A stretch of 64,000 nt of DNA from Bradyrhizobium diversitatis (GTDB lineage: Bacteria; Pseudomonadota; Alphaproteobacteria; Rhizobiales; Xanthobacteraceae): contig NZ_JACEGD010000006.1 in the NCBI RefSeq assembly GCF_016031635.1, forward strand, positions 186,001-250,000, in the 5' to 3' direction. Numbering within the stretch: position 1 is the first letter of the stretch; the number at the start of each line of letters is the position of its first letter. A model generated the notes under the pieces. That model saw nothing but the letters and a program-made list of their open reading frames with translations. It searched no databases and was not told the DNA's origin. The position numbers were made by a program, and so were the translations under genes. Shown here one piece after another: positions 54,989 to 63,634 of the stretch.

Positions 54989-56050
54989 ATGAACAAGGCT
55001 TCGGATTCCGGGACCGGACCTCGTGCGTTCCCGGTCGGCCCATATTCCGCTCAGACCGTTTTCCAGGAGGGCGATCGCCTTCGCGTCGTCGCTGCCGATG
55101 TGACCGCATTGGACCTGCGCCTGCGCGAGCGCGTCGATCACGTCGAGATCCTGAATGCCTCGGACGACCGCGAGGTTGCGGCACGGGCGGTGTCGGCGTC
55201 CGCCGAGGCGCTGTTTGCCTGGCGACCTGGCGCCGATCGGCTCGTTCTGGACTTCGCTGGAAGAGCGCCGCTTGCACGAGAGCTGACGGAGAGTGGTCTC
55301 GCCATCATGTCCGAGGGGCAGCTGGTGCTGCTGCCCGAACTGGTCATGCAGCGGCGGGACAACTGGCTGGTCAACCCCGGGCGACCGCCATTGCCGCAAC
55401 TCCACGTCATGACGGACGGCAAGCGCCACCCGCGCCGCGCCGCCAAGCCGACGGGAAAGGTGTACGGCCGTTTCATTCCCTGGCTGTCGGAGGTCATCTC
55501 GTTTCGCGTGGCCGATCTCGAGAATGATCTCCATTTGTTGCATCGCTGGATGAATGACCCCCGCGTCGATGCGTTCTGGAACGAGGCGGGCGATCTCGAC
55601 AGGCATCGGCGATATCTGGCCGGTAACCTGGCTGATCCCCATATGCTGCCGTTGATCGGCTGCTTCGGTGATGAGCCGTTTGGCTATTTCGAACTTTACT
55701 GGGCCAAGGAAAATCGCATCGCGCCGTTCTATGATGCCGATGACTATGACCGGGGATGGCACGTGGTCGTGGGCGAGGACGCTTTTCGCGGCGGTCGTTA
55801 TATCAGCGCGTGGCTGCCGTCACTGATGCACTACATGTTCCTTGACGATTGCCGTACGCAGCGGATCGTCGGGGAGCCGGCGGCGGCGCACTCCCAGCAG
55901 CTTCGCAATCTCGAGCGCTCGGGGTTCGCGAAGATCAAGAATTTCGACTTTCCCCATAAGCGCGCGACCCTAGTGGTGTTGTTACGCGAGCGCTTCTTCG
56001 GCGATCGGCTCTGGCTTCCGGCAGCCGCCGGCCCGGCGGTCCCATCCTAG
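54989..56050 (+). CDS. IucB/RhbD-type siderophore N-acyltransferase (GNAT fold)
   Basis: A 353-residue acyltransferase that would acylate the N-hydroxyl amine of hydroxyornithine to give a hydroxamate. The C-terminal half (about 165-340) has the IucB/AlcB-domain pattern: LLHRWMNDPRVDAFW, GCFGDEPFGYFELYWAKEN, FYDADDYDRGWHVVVGE and FRGGRYISAWLPSLMHYMF. The N-terminal 150 residues are variable as usual in this family. Relatives acetylate hydroxylysine (IucB, RhbD) or acylate hydroxyornithine (VbsA and PvdY-like proteins); which acyl group is used cannot be read. ATG at 54989 begins MNKASDSGTG. It stands 22 bp before the ornithine monooxygenase, which makes its likely substrate. Confidence 0.9.
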   Translation: MNKASDSGTGPRAFPVGPYSAQTVFQEGDRLRVVAADVTALDLRLRERVDHVEILNASDDREVAARAVSASAEALFAWRPGADRLVLDFAGRAPLARELTESGLAIMSEGQLVLLPELVMQRRDNWLVNPGRPPLPQLHVMTDGKRHPRRAAKPTGKVYGRFIPWLSEVISFRVADLENDLHLLHRWMNDPRVDAFWNEAGDLDRHRRYLAGNLADPHMLPLIGCFGDEPFGYFELYWAKENRIAPFYDADDYDRGWHVVVGEDAFRGGRYISAWLPSLMHYMFLDDCRTQRIVGEPAAAHSQQLRNLERSGFAKIKNFDFPHKRATLVVLLRERFFGDRLWLPAAAGPAVPS

Positions 56051-56072
56051 AGCTCGAGCGGAGCGCAGCTTC

Positions 56073-57371
56073 ATGTCTCATCAACTTGCGGTCGAGCACG
56101 ACGTCATCGGCGTTGGATTCGGGCCCTCCAACCTCGCGCTTGCGATCGCATTGGACGAATGCGCGAAGCGGTCTCGGCAAAAATGCACGCCGCTGTTCGT
56201 GGAGAAGCAGCCGCATTTCACCTGGCATGGCGGCATGCTGCTTCCAGGCAGCGACATGCAGATATCGTTTCTCAAGGATCTTGTCTCCTTGCGCGATCCG
56301 ACCAGCCCCTTCACCTTTGTGAACTATCTGCACAAGCGCGGCCGCTTGCTGGAGTTCATCAACTGCCGGACGTTCCATCCGAGCCGGGTCGAGTTCAATG
56401 ATTACCTGCAGTGGGTGGCGAGCCATTTCAAGTCGCAGGCCGCTTACGGCGAGACCATCGTCGCCGTCGAGCCGGTGACGGCCGGGCAGACGGTGACGTC
56501 GTTGCGGGTGCATTCGCGCTCGCTCGCCGGCGGAGAGACCGTGCGGCTGGCGCGAAATCTCGTGGTCGCGGTAGGAGGCCAGCCCTATGTTCCGCAGGTG
56601 TTTGCCAAGGCTGCCGACGATCGCAGGCTGCTGCATTCCAGCCGCTATCTCGACCTGATCGAGCGCGTTGTCCCGCGCGGCCGGGCCGTGCGCGTGGCCG
56701 TCGTCGGTGGCGGGCAGAGCGCGACGGAGGTAACGGTCGATCTTCATGGCCGATGTCCCGAAGCGCACATCGATCTGATCTTCCGCGGCCACGCTCTCAA
56801 GCCGTCCGACAGCAGTCCCTTCGTCAATGAGATCTTCAACCCGGACTATACGGACTTCGTCTACGCGCAGCCTGCCGAGCGGCGGGATGCGATCGTCCGC
56901 AACTTCCGGAACACCAACTATGCCGTCGTCGATTCCGACCTGCTGGACCGGCTGTATCGGCTGCTTTACCAGCAGCGCGTCGGTGGCGACGCAAGGGTCG
57001 TGTTGCGTCCCCGCAGTGAGATTACCAATGTGGATGCGGGACCGGACGGCATCGAGATCGGCGTGATCGACAAGTTTCGCGGCGAAAACCGTCGTTCGAC
57101 TTACGACGTGGTCGTTCTGGCGACGGGATACGACAGGGATACGCCGCACGGGTTTCTCGAACCGATCCGCCGCTACATTCGCGATGCGGCGCTGGATCGC
57201 AACTACCGGCTCGTGACCAGCCCGGCGTTCCGGCCGCAGATTCACCTCCAGGGCTATTCGGAGTCCTCCCACGGCCTGAGCGATACGCTGCTTTCGGTTC
57301 TTGCCGTGCGTTCCCAGGAGATTGCGGAGTCACTGCTTTCGACCATATCGCGCCGGGAGCTCATTGCTTAG
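56073..57371 (+). CDS. L-ornithine N5-monooxygenase (PvdA/VbsO-like)
   Basis: A 432-residue class B flavin monooxygenase, hydroxylating the side-chain amine of ornithine as the first step to the hydroxamate groups. FAD motif GVGFGPSNLALAIAL (residues about 13-27), then QISFLKDLVSLRDPTSPFTF, EFNDYLQWVASHF, NADPH motif VVGGGQSATE, DSSPFVNEIFNP, the ATGYDRDTPH motif and closing HGLSDTLLSVLAVRSQEI. These match Pseudomonas PvdA more closely than lysine hydroxylase IucD, so ornithine is the preferred substrate by inference. SD-like GAGCGGAGC lies upstream of ATG 56073. It ends the export/tailoring operon; a 9-bp GC stem follows 26 bp later. Confidence 0.93.
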   Translation: MSHQLAVEHDVIGVGFGPSNLALAIALDECAKRSRQKCTPLFVEKQPHFTWHGGMLLPGSDMQISFLKDLVSLRDPTSPFTFVNYLHKRGRLLEFINCRTFHPSRVEFNDYLQWVASHFKSQAAYGETIVAVEPVTAGQTVTSLRVHSRSLAGGETVRLARNLVVAVGGQPYVPQVFAKAADDRRLLHSSRYLDLIERVVPRGRAVRVAVVGGGQSATEVTVDLHGRCPEAHIDLIFRGHALKPSDSSPFVNEIFNPDYTDFVYAQPAERRDAIVRNFRNTNYAVVDSDLLDRLYRLLYQQRVGGDARVVLRPRSEITNVDAGPDGIEIGVIDKFRGENRRSTYDVVVLATGYDRDTPHGFLEPIRRYIRDAALDRNYRLVTSPAFRPQIHLQGYSESSHGLSDTLLSVLAVRSQEIAESLLSTISRRELIA

Positions 57372-57397
57372 CTCGCTGTGATAAACACGCCAATTGC

Positions 57398-57424
57398 CGT
57401 GCCGGACCAGGCGAATCCGGCACG
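57398..57424 (+). terminator. Possible terminator of the exporter/tailoring operon
   Basis: Perfect 9-bp inverted repeat CGTGCCGGA (57398-57406) and TCCGGCACG (57416-57424) with a 9-base loop, 26 bp after the monooxygenase stop. No T run follows, so it may act with Rho or only as a transcript end. Confidence 0.45.
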
Positions 57425-57604
57425 ACAGGCACGGCCGGCGGGGATCCCGCATCGACGATTAATGGTGCGGTGAGACCGCAAAACCTACGTCTGCGGCCCT
57501 GAGGGTTGCTTCTGGCACGGCTCAAGCTGAGGTCGCGGCCCAATTCGCGATGTCCGCACGACGCAATCTGGCGTGTTCCGATAATTGACTTGGAACGGCC
57601 TCGA

Positions 57605-57621
57605 TCTAGAACTTGTCTAAT
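57605..57621. promoter_or_regulatory. Iron-box-like palindrome
   Basis: TCTAGAACTTGTCTAAT matches 11 of 14 positions of the recalled TTTAGAA-N3-TTCTAAA element. It lies at the island edge, about 95 bp before the small open frame at 57715. It may be a remnant or a chance match. Confidence 0.25.
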
Positions 57622-57714
57622 CGATATCAACCAGGGGGTGTGCACCGGGGACAACGCCGGACGGCTCTGCTAGAGATGTTCTTAGAACGATCTTTGGAAT
57701 GTTTGTAGGTTCGG

Positions 57715-58101
57715 GTGGAACTGACCGTGAGGAAAGCCTTCGCTCTCAAGCAAAGCCAGAGTCATTTGCCGGAGCGGATCGCAGTCATATTGGTCTACAG
57801 CCCACTTGCGGCGTTGATCGGCAGGGAGCCGTCGACGCGCATGAACTATCTCCTCGAAATTGCGTCGCTCCATACCAGAGCCGAACTCCTTGCACAGCCG
57901 GGGCTGGGACGCACGGGCGTACGCCGGATCGAGAAGTGGATGGCCTTTCACGGGCATCGCGTGCGCGACGTCAACGAGAGTCTCGATAGCGTGATCTGCC
58001 GTTTTGCGTTCCAACGCTCTTCCGTGCGGAAGGGTAGTCGTCGTTGTCTCTCCTCGGTAACCACCTTGGTACAAGAGCGATCGCGCGAAGCAGCTCAGTA
58101 A
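57715..58101 (+). CDS. Small hypothetical protein with RpoA-CTD-like helix-hairpin segment
   Basis: A possible 128-residue protein starting at GTG 57715. I do not recognise a family. The middle is protein-like: LPERIAVILVYSPLAALIG, then YLLEIASLHTRAELLAQPGLGR and TGVRRIEKWMAFHGHRVR, which resembles the helix-hairpin-helix of RNA polymerase alpha C-terminal domains (E-L-L-x-x-P-x-x-G-x-x-x-x-x-x-I). The last 40 residues look like random translation, so the real gene may be shortened or decayed. No strong ribosome site is seen. It lies in a gene-poor scar between the siderophore genes and truncated catabolic genes. Confidence 0.35.
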   Translation: MELTVRKAFALKQSQSHLPERIAVILVYSPLAALIGREPSTRMNYLLEIASLHTRAELLAQPGLGRTGVRRIEKWMAFHGHRVRDVNESLDSVICRFAFQRSSVRKGSRRCLSSVTTLVQERSREAAQ

Positions 58102-58189
58102 AATCGCTGGATATCCCGATCGACGAGAGGCGGGAGGCCGGCCGGAAATGCGATGATGTCTGCAGTGACGTGTTCACGGCGATTTCCGT

Positions 58190-58323
58190 TCAATCGAAGT
58201 CGAACTTGACGCCCTGGGCGAGCGGATTGCCGACGGAGACGGAGGCATAGACCTTCTTCAGCCGCGGCACGAAGCTGTCATAGAGGTGCTCGTGAACGAA
58301 GAGGCGTCGCAGCGTTGTGCAAA
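58190..58323 (-). pseudogene. Aldehyde dehydrogenase fragment
   Basis: On the - strand, an internal piece of an aldehyde dehydrogenase can be read: CTTLRRLFVHEHLYDSFVP followed by RLKKVYASVSVGNPL, the region just after the catalytic Cys in the semialdehyde dehydrogenase group related to AmaB. The flanking enzyme on both sides is missing and the frame ends in a stop at 58190. About 35-45 codons survive, so this is a remnant. It lies head to head with the FAD oxidoreductase remnant. Confidence 0.7.
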
Positions 58324-58377
58324 CGCGCCTCGGACAACCCGACCCGCGGGCGGACGCAAAAGAGGACGTCGGAGCCG

Positions 58378-58560
58378 ATGCTAGGCAACGCCAGATCCCG
58401 CGGTCTCTGGGAATTGACCGCACCACCGGCGCCTGACATCGCCGGACTGAACGGCTCGATCAAGGTCGACACGGCCATCGTCGGCGGCGGATATACTGGC
58501 CTGTCGGCCGCGCTCCATCTCGCTGAGGCGGGTGCCAATGTCGCGCTGCTCGAGTCGGTG
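58378..58560 (+). pseudogene. FAD-dependent oxidoreductase, N-terminal fragment
   Basis: The first 60 residues of a DadA/pipecolate-oxidase-like enzyme are readable: MLGNARSRGLWELTAPPAP, then a dinucleotide-binding fold VDTAIVGGGYTGLSAALHLAEAG up to VALLES. After about 58560 the homology stops and the frame runs on to 58743 as unrelated sequence. A normal member has 400 or more residues, so the gene was cut by a rearrangement. Confidence 0.7.
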
Positions 58561-58743
58561 GATACCAGCAGGCGGGAAATCCTCGGCGATGCAGGCAAGG
58601 TCACAACGATACGCAACGCTTTGCGCAACGTGTTCAACGGTTTATGGTGGAAAAATCAACGAAAGCAGAGGTTGCGAAAGGTGGCGCTTTTCCGTAGCGC
58701 CCATGATGGATTGGAACGAGAGTTAAGCTATTCAAATACTTAG

Positions 58744-59120
58744 AGGGTGGTGTGTGCACGACGTGTGCACCGAGAGAGCAAGAAAAATCTTTCGACAGCC
58801 AACGAGGAGCAAGCCTTCTGAAGCGGACGGGGTCGGCCTTCAGTGGTGCGAGTGCAAGGCAGAGTTTTCGAGGATGACCGCAGACTAGTGCGAGTGCTGA
58901 CGAGCAACCTCAGTTCTCGAAGATGAAAATTGTCACTCAATTGCCACTTAATCGCATGGTCGTGCTGATCGATCCGAGATCAAATCGTTCCTAGGGTATT
59001 GGCTGGTCGCGTTCCCCGCGACCAACGAGTATAGCGGGCGGGTGCTGTTCTCCCATCAACGGCAGTTGTTGATAGGGTCGATCTTATATGCGCGGCCACA
59101 CATGAGGCAGCGCAAGCTTG
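58744..59120. other. Gene-free stretch beside the pseudogenes
   Basis: A 377-bp region with lower GC than the surroundings and no supported gene. It contains one clean hairpin (59004-59024). It probably is the 3' flank of the binding-protein gene on the - strand plus rearrangement debris. Confidence 0.5.
59004..59024 (-). terminator. Hairpin, possible terminator of the binding-protein gene
   Basis: TGGTCGCG and CGCGACCA form a perfect 8-bp stem with a 5-base loop, about 100 bases past the stop of the - strand gene at 59121. There is no T run, so the role is uncertain. Confidence 0.3.
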
Positions 59121-59957
59121 TTAATTGGTCGGCCCGTCGCCGCGAATGGCGAACGTCGTGGCCTTCAGTTTGGTCATGCCGAACTTGTCGAACAGCTTGT
59201 CATAGGTGCCGTCGGCGCGGATCGCAGTGAGGGCATCGGCGGCGGCCTGCGCGAGCTGCTTGTCGCGAAAGGCAAACGTAATGTCTGTGCCGGCGATGTC
59301 GCGGACCCAGATCTTTGCGATGCCCTTCTGCTCGAGCGAGTTGGCGGTCTCGTTGATGTTGAGCGCGGCCTCGAGCTGCCCGGCGCGCAGTGCCGCAGAG
59401 GTGGCGGTGACGGTGGTGAAGGTGCGCAGCTCGATCGGCTTGAGGCCCTTGGCCTCCATCGCGATGCTGAACTCGCGCGCTTTGCGCTCGGTGTAGGTCG
59501 CCGATTCCACGCCGACGACGCGGCCGGCGAGATCCTCGAACTTTTCGAGCTTCAGGCTGGAGGAGGGATCGGTGTAGATGCTGATCGCCTGCTGCGCATA
59601 AGGCACGAGGTAGAGCATCTTCGAGCGCTCCTCGGTCCAGAACAGGCCGGTGTTGATGGCATCGAACCGCCCCGAGCGCAGCGCCGGGATCATCGGCGGG
59701 AAGTCCATGCGCAGGAACACCGCCTCGACGCAGATGCGCTTGGCGATCTCGCGGGCGAGCTCGACGTTGAGGCCCTGTAGTTCGCCCTTGTCGTCGACGA
59801 ATTGCTGCGGCGGCAGCGTCGGGTTAATCGACATCTGCCATTTCGGCGCCTCGATCAAGCTCGACGCCGGAACCTTCGGCGTGCAGGTCTGGGCACCGGC
59901 GGCCTGCGTCAGGCCGGCCAGAACAACGAGGCCGGAGAAGATTTTGGGAAATCGCAT
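59121..59957 (-). CDS. Amino-acid-type ABC transporter substrate-binding protein (SBP_bac_3)
   Basis: A 278-residue periplasmic binding protein of the polar-amino-acid family. Residues 1-22 are a Sec signal peptide (FSGLVVLAGLTQAAGA-Q). The mature protein shows the family's pattern: PPQQFVDDKGELQGLNVELAREIAKR, FPPMIPALRSGRFDAINTGLFWTEER, VVGVESATYTERKA and ADGTYDKLFDKFGM near the C-terminus. No permease or ATPase gene lies next to it in the window, so it is an orphan or works with a distant transporter; the ligand is unknown. It is separated by 71 bp from the upstream MaoC gene and may be co-transcribed with it. Confidence 0.88.
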   Translation of the reverse strand: MRFPKIFSGLVVLAGLTQAAGAQTCTPKVPASSLIEAPKWQMSINPTLPPQQFVDDKGELQGLNVELAREIAKRICVEAVFLRMDFPPMIPALRSGRFDAINTGLFWTEERSKMLYLVPYAQQAISIYTDPSSSLKLEKFEDLAGRVVGVESATYTERKAREFSIAMEAKGLKPIELRTFTTVTATSAALRAGQLEAALNINETANSLEQKGIAKIWVRDIAGTDITFAFRDKQLAQAAADALTAIRADGTYDKLFDKFGMTKLKATTFAIRGDGPTN

Positions 59958-60028
59958 CTGAATACTCCGATCAAATCGTGGATGGCAGAGGAGCCGTTCT
60001 CCGGTCCGAAGTCTTCTTCATTGTCTCG

Positions 60029-60511
60029 TCATGTGGCCGCCTCAGCATCGACTTGCCGGGTCAGGATCAGCGAGATGTGGCGCGCCGCGGTCACCACCTC
60101 GTCGCGCTGATTGAGGAGGTCGAGCGTCTCGACGACGATGCCGCGCGCGGGGTTTTTGGTCGGCCGCTTCTCGACGAATCGGAAGCGCACCCGCAAGCTA
60201 TCGCCAGCGACGATGGGACCCTTGAATTTGACCTCGTCCCAGCCTAGCGAGGCGACCGAGGTCTCCTCGTACAGCTTCAGCTCCGACTTCAGTCCTTCCA
60301 TCAGCGACAGGCCGAACAGGCCATGGCCAATCACCGCGGGAAAGCCGCGGGAGCGCGCATAGGCGCCATCGACATGGAGCGGATGATGATCGCGCGTGAC
60401 GTCGGCGAAGACTGCGATGTCGGCCTCCGTCACGGTGTGCACGGCGGTCTCGAACTCCGCGCCCAGCGCGATGTCCTCGTAGCGGAGATTGATCGGGGCG
60501 CTCGTGTCCAT
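60029..60511 (-). CDS. MaoC-like (R)-hydratase/dehydratase
   Basis: A 160-residue hotdog-fold protein of the MaoC family, hydrating or dehydrating acyl-CoA thioesters. The catalytic dyad region is DVTRDHHPLHVDGAYA with GHGLFGLSLMEG next to it; WDEVKFKGPIVAGDSLRV is the following conserved stretch. The gene lies 9 bp after a CoA-transferase gene and downstream of an acyl-CoA dehydrogenase gene, so it is part of a degradative acyl-CoA pathway. The substrate is not known. Confidence 0.9.
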   Translation of the reverse strand: MDTSAPINLRYEDIALGAEFETAVHTVTEADIAVFADVTRDHHPLHVDGAYARSRGFPAVIGHGLFGLSLMEGLKSELKLYEETSVASLGWDEVKFKGPIVAGDSLRVRFRFVEKRPTKNPARGIVVETLDLLNQRDEVVTAARHISLILTRQVDAEAAT

Positions 60512-60520
60512 GCTGATCCC

Positions 60521-62104
60521 TCAGGCAACCTTGCGCGGCCGCGCGGGGAGGGCCTTGAAACTCTGCGCGATTCCCATCGGGCCGGAGCGGAAGATGCGCG
60601 GGTCCATGTCTTTCAGTTGCGGGCTGATGCGTGGGCGAAAGCCCATATGGGCGAGGATGTCCGGCTCCAGCCGCACGCCGGGCGCGATCTCGGTCAGCGT
60701 CACGTGGCCGCTCTCCAGCTCGAACACGGCGCGCTCGGTGATGTAGCTGACATGCTGGCCGCGCTGCGCGGCGAGGGAAGCGCTGAAGCTGATCTGGCCG
60801 ACTTGTGGGACGAACTTGCGGAAAGCGCCGTCGCGCCGGATCGCGAGGCGGCCGTTCTCGACACCGATGTCGAACTTGCCGCCGGTCATGGTGCCGCTGA
60901 AGATCAGCCGCTTGGCATTCTGGGTGATGTCGATGAAGCCGCCGGAGCCGTCGCGGCGCTCGCCGAAGCGCGTAACGTTGACGTTGCCCGCCTCGTCCAC
61001 CTCGGCGAAGGAGAGGAAGGCGCAGGAGAGGCCGCCGCCGTCATAGAAGTCGAACTGATAGGCCTGGTCGAGAATGACGCGCGGATTGATCGCAGTGCCG
61101 AATTCGCGGGCATGACCCGGCACGCCGCCGACCACGCCGGATTCCACCGTCAGCGTGATCAGGTCGGAGATGCCTTCCTCGGCCGCGACATTGGGGATCA
61201 TCGCGGAAATGCCGACGCCGAGATTGACGACGTCGCGCGGGCGCAATTCGAAGGCGGCGCGGCGGGCGATCACCCGCCGCTCCGTGAGCGGATCGGGCGT
61301 GATCATCGCCTCTGGAACCCGCGTCTCGCCGCAGCGCGCGGGGTCATAGGTGGTGCCGTAAGTCTGCATCTGCTCGGGCTCGAGCACGACATGGTCGATC
61401 AGGAAACCGGGGATCTTGACCATCTGCGGATGAATCGAGCCGCGCTTCACGATGCGCTTGACCTGGCAGATCACGGTGCCGCCGGCATTGTGCACGGCCT
61501 GCGCGATCGACAGATCCTCGCGCGTCGTGCCCTCGTGCTCCATGCTGATATAGCCGTCCTCGTCGGCCGAGGTCCCGCGGATGATGGCGACGTCGGGCGG
61601 GGCTGGGACGCGGTACAGCAGCCAGGACTGGCCGTGTAGCTCGAGCAGGTCGACCAGCGGCGCGGTGGTGCGCTTGTTCATGCGCCCGCCATCCTGGCGC
61701 GGGTCCATGTAGGTGTTGAGGCCGACATGGGTGAGCACGCCCGGATGCTTCGCGGCCATGGCACGGCAGAGCTGGCTCATCACGCCTTGCGGGAAATTGT
61801 AGGCGTCGATCAGCTCGTCGCGGACGAGGCGCATGAACGGCACCTGGAGCCCGAAGTTGCCGCCGATCACGCGCGCGATCAGGCCTTCATGGGCGAGATG
61901 GCAGAGGCCCTTCTCGGTCACGGCGCCGACGCCGGTGATGTTGATCAGCGTCAGATTGTGCGGGCCGTGACCGCCGAGGAAACGCTGCTCCAGTGCGTCG
62001 AGAATGGCTTCGGCAGCGCCGGTGCCGCCATTGCCGCCGACGATCAGCGTGTCAGAGTCGCGGATGAGACCGGCGGCCTCTGCCGCAGTGATGATGCTCA
62101 GCAT
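60521..62104 (-). CDS. Acyl-CoA:carboxylate CoA-transferase (fused alpha/beta subunits)
   Basis: A 527-residue family I CoA-transferase with both subunits in one chain, like propionate or short-chain acyl-CoA:acetate CoA-transferases. The alpha part begins with the glycine-rich GGNGGTGAAEAILDALEQRF and INITGVGAVTEKG; the beta part has NLGVGISAMIPN and the catalytic glutamate in TVESGVVGGVPG (near residue 335). It would move CoA from a donor such as acetyl- or succinyl-CoA to a carboxylic acid. ATG at 62104 lies 4 bp after the stop of the acyl-CoA dehydrogenase gene, so they form one operon. Confidence 0.92.
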   Translation of the reverse strand: MLSIITAAEAAGLIRDSDTLIVGGNGGTGAAEAILDALEQRFLGGHGPHNLTLINITGVGAVTEKGLCHLAHEGLIARVIGGNFGLQVPFMRLVRDELIDAYNFPQGVMSQLCRAMAAKHPGVLTHVGLNTYMDPRQDGGRMNKRTTAPLVDLLELHGQSWLLYRVPAPPDVAIIRGTSADEDGYISMEHEGTTREDLSIAQAVHNAGGTVICQVKRIVKRGSIHPQMVKIPGFLIDHVVLEPEQMQTYGTTYDPARCGETRVPEAMITPDPLTERRVIARRAAFELRPRDVVNLGVGISAMIPNVAAEEGISDLITLTVESGVVGGVPGHAREFGTAINPRVILDQAYQFDFYDGGGLSCAFLSFAEVDEAGNVNVTRFGERRDGSGGFIDITQNAKRLIFSGTMTGGKFDIGVENGRLAIRRDGAFRKFVPQVGQISFSASLAAQRGQHVSYITERAVFELESGHVTLTEIAPGVRLEPDILAHMGFRPRISPQLKDMDPRIFRSGPMGIAQSFKALPARPRKVA

Positions 62105-62108
62105 GCCC

Positions 62109-63251
62109 TCACGCGGCCTCCTTCTCGACCTGGCGGGCGATGATCAGCCGCTGGATCTGGTTGGTGCCCTCGTAGATCTGGGCGAGGCGGACGTCGCGGA
62201 AGATGCGCTCGATCCGATACTCGCGCGAATAGCCGTTGCCGCCGTGGATCTGCAGCGCGTTGGAGACGTGTTTCATCGCCATGTCGGTGGTGAACAGCTT
62301 TGCCTGTGCCGCCTCCTTGGCGATCGGCTCGCCGGCATCGTGCAGACGCGCGGCATGGTGGATCAGCAGGCGCGCGGCGGCGATGTCGGTCGACATGTCC
62401 GCGAGCATGAACTGCACCGCCTGGAAGCCGATGATGGCCTGGCCGAACTGCTTGCGGTCCCTGGCATAGGCGGTCGCGTCCTCGAACGCAGCCTGCGCCA
62501 TGCCGAGCGCCATCGAGGCCATCATCAGCCGGCTGAAGTTGAAGTTTCTCATGGCCATCTTGAAGGCCTGGTTCTCCGGTCCCATCACGCTGTCGGCTGG
62601 CAGGCGCACGTCGGAGAAGGTGATCTGGCAGTCGTCGAGGCCGTGCATGCCGAGCAGCTCCTCGTTCTTGCCGCGCGCGATGCCTGGCAGGGCGCCGTCG
62701 ACGAGAAGACAGGAGATGGCGCGATGGCCCGCATCTGCGCCGGTGCGCGCGAACACCATGATGTGATCGGCGACGCCGCCGAGCGTCACCCAGGCCTTGG
62801 TGCCGTTGAGCCGCCAGCCATTGCCTTCGCGCACCGCGTTGGTGCGGATGCTAGCTACGTCGGAGCCGTGGTCCGGCTCGGAGACGGCGGTCGCGGGAAT
62901 GATGTCGCCGCTCAGAATCTGCGGGATCAGCGCCTTGTGCGCCTCGGTGCCGTGATGATCGAAGAACAGCACGGCCTCGACCGGGATCGCAAAGGCGTTG
63001 GCGACCGCGCCGGAGCAGCGCGCCAGCTCCTCCATGGCGATGCAGGCCGCGACCGCATCGAGACCGGCGCCGCCGGCGCCTTCGCGCAGGCAGATGCCAA
63101 ACAGGCCGAGATCGGCCATGCCCTTGTAGAGCGCGCGGTCGAAGCGGTCCTCGCGATCGATCGCCGCGGCGCGCGGCAGGATTTCTGCCTCCGCGAAGCG
63201 GCGGGCGGTCCCGCGCAGGGCCTTCTGGTCTTGGCTATAGAAGCGGTCCAT
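62109..63251 (-). CDS. Acyl-CoA dehydrogenase
   Basis: A 380-residue FAD-dependent acyl-CoA dehydrogenase, making a 2,3-double bond in an acyl-CoA. The family features are present: N-terminal helices MDRFYSQDQKALRGTARRFA, the middle-domain motif ATAVSEPDHGSDVASI, WVTLGGVADHIMVFART, DRKQFGQAIIGFQAVQFMLADM and the closing IHGGNGYSREYRIERIFRDV with YEGTNQIQRLIIAR. The usual catalytic Glu position falls in YEGTNQI. ATG at 63251 gives the normal length; the open frame to 63362 upstream overlaps the tautomerase gene. It lies 11 bp after the tautomerase-like gene. Confidence 0.93.
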   Translation of the reverse strand: MDRFYSQDQKALRGTARRFAEAEILPRAAAIDREDRFDRALYKGMADLGLFGICLREGAGGAGLDAVAACIAMEELARCSGAVANAFAIPVEAVLFFDHHGTEAHKALIPQILSGDIIPATAVSEPDHGSDVASIRTNAVREGNGWRLNGTKAWVTLGGVADHIMVFARTGADAGHRAISCLLVDGALPGIARGKNEELLGMHGLDDCQITFSDVRLPADSVMGPENQAFKMAMRNFNFSRLMMASMALGMAQAAFEDATAYARDRKQFGQAIIGFQAVQFMLADMSTDIAAARLLIHHAARLHDAGEPIAKEAAQAKLFTTDMAMKHVSNALQIHGGNGYSREYRIERIFRDVRLAQIYEGTNQIQRLIIARQVEKEAA

Positions 63252-63262
63252 GGCGTGCTCCG

Positions 63263-63631
63263 TCAGTCGCTGGCGAGCTTGGAATCGTGGGAGACTTCGC
63301 TGCGGTCGCGATCGCAGAAATACACCGCGACGTCGTCGCCCGACACGCCATAGGCGCTGCACACGCCACGGGTCAGCGCGATGGCGGCGGCGCGGCGCTC
63401 GGCCTCGCTGCGGCGGAAGGCGTGGACCTTGAGCAGGATGCGCTGGCCGGTGGCCTCCGCGCCAAACCTGCCGGCATGGGCGTAGTCGTCCGGCGCAATG
63501 TTCAGGAAATAGAGTGTGACCGTGTCGGCCGTGACACCGAACGCCGACATTAGGCCGTCCGTCACCGAGCGCGCCAGAGCGGCCTTGCGCTGGACCGGAG
63601 CTTGCGGGGCGAGCACTTCGACATAGGGCAT
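63263..63631 (-). CDS. Tautomerase-superfamily protein, double-length
   Basis: A 122-residue protein made of two beta-alpha-beta units in tandem (about 2-55 and 66-115), as in the fused-dimer members of the 4-oxalocrotonate tautomerase superfamily such as cis-CaaD or malonate semialdehyde decarboxylase relatives. Pro2 of MPYVEVLAP would be the catalytic N-terminal proline after Met removal. The second unit reads ILLKVHAFRRSEAERRAAA and VCSAYGVSGDDVAVYF and lacks an N-terminal proline. Its place before the acyl-CoA dehydrogenase suggests a step in the same degradation route. Confidence 0.8.
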   Translation of the reverse strand: MPYVEVLAPQAPVQRKAALARSVTDGLMSAFGVTADTVTLYFLNIAPDDYAHAGRFGAEATGQRILLKVHAFRRSEAERRAAAIALTRGVCSAYGVSGDDVAVYFCDRDRSEVSHDSKLASD

Positions 63632-63634
63632 CGA

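Larger units (their letters stand above)
57372..57714. other. Intergenic region downstream of the monooxygenase gene
   Basis: A 343-bp stretch with no gene. It holds a hairpin at 57398-57424 and an iron-box-like sequence at 57605-57621. Nothing else is recognised. Confidence 0.55.

Noticed and set aside
60323..63353. Long + strand frames at 60323-61639 and 62004-63353
   Set aside because: They lie opposite the CoA-transferase and acyl-CoA dehydrogenase genes, which have clear family motifs; the + strand translations are low-complexity Ala/Asp/Gly/His-rich.
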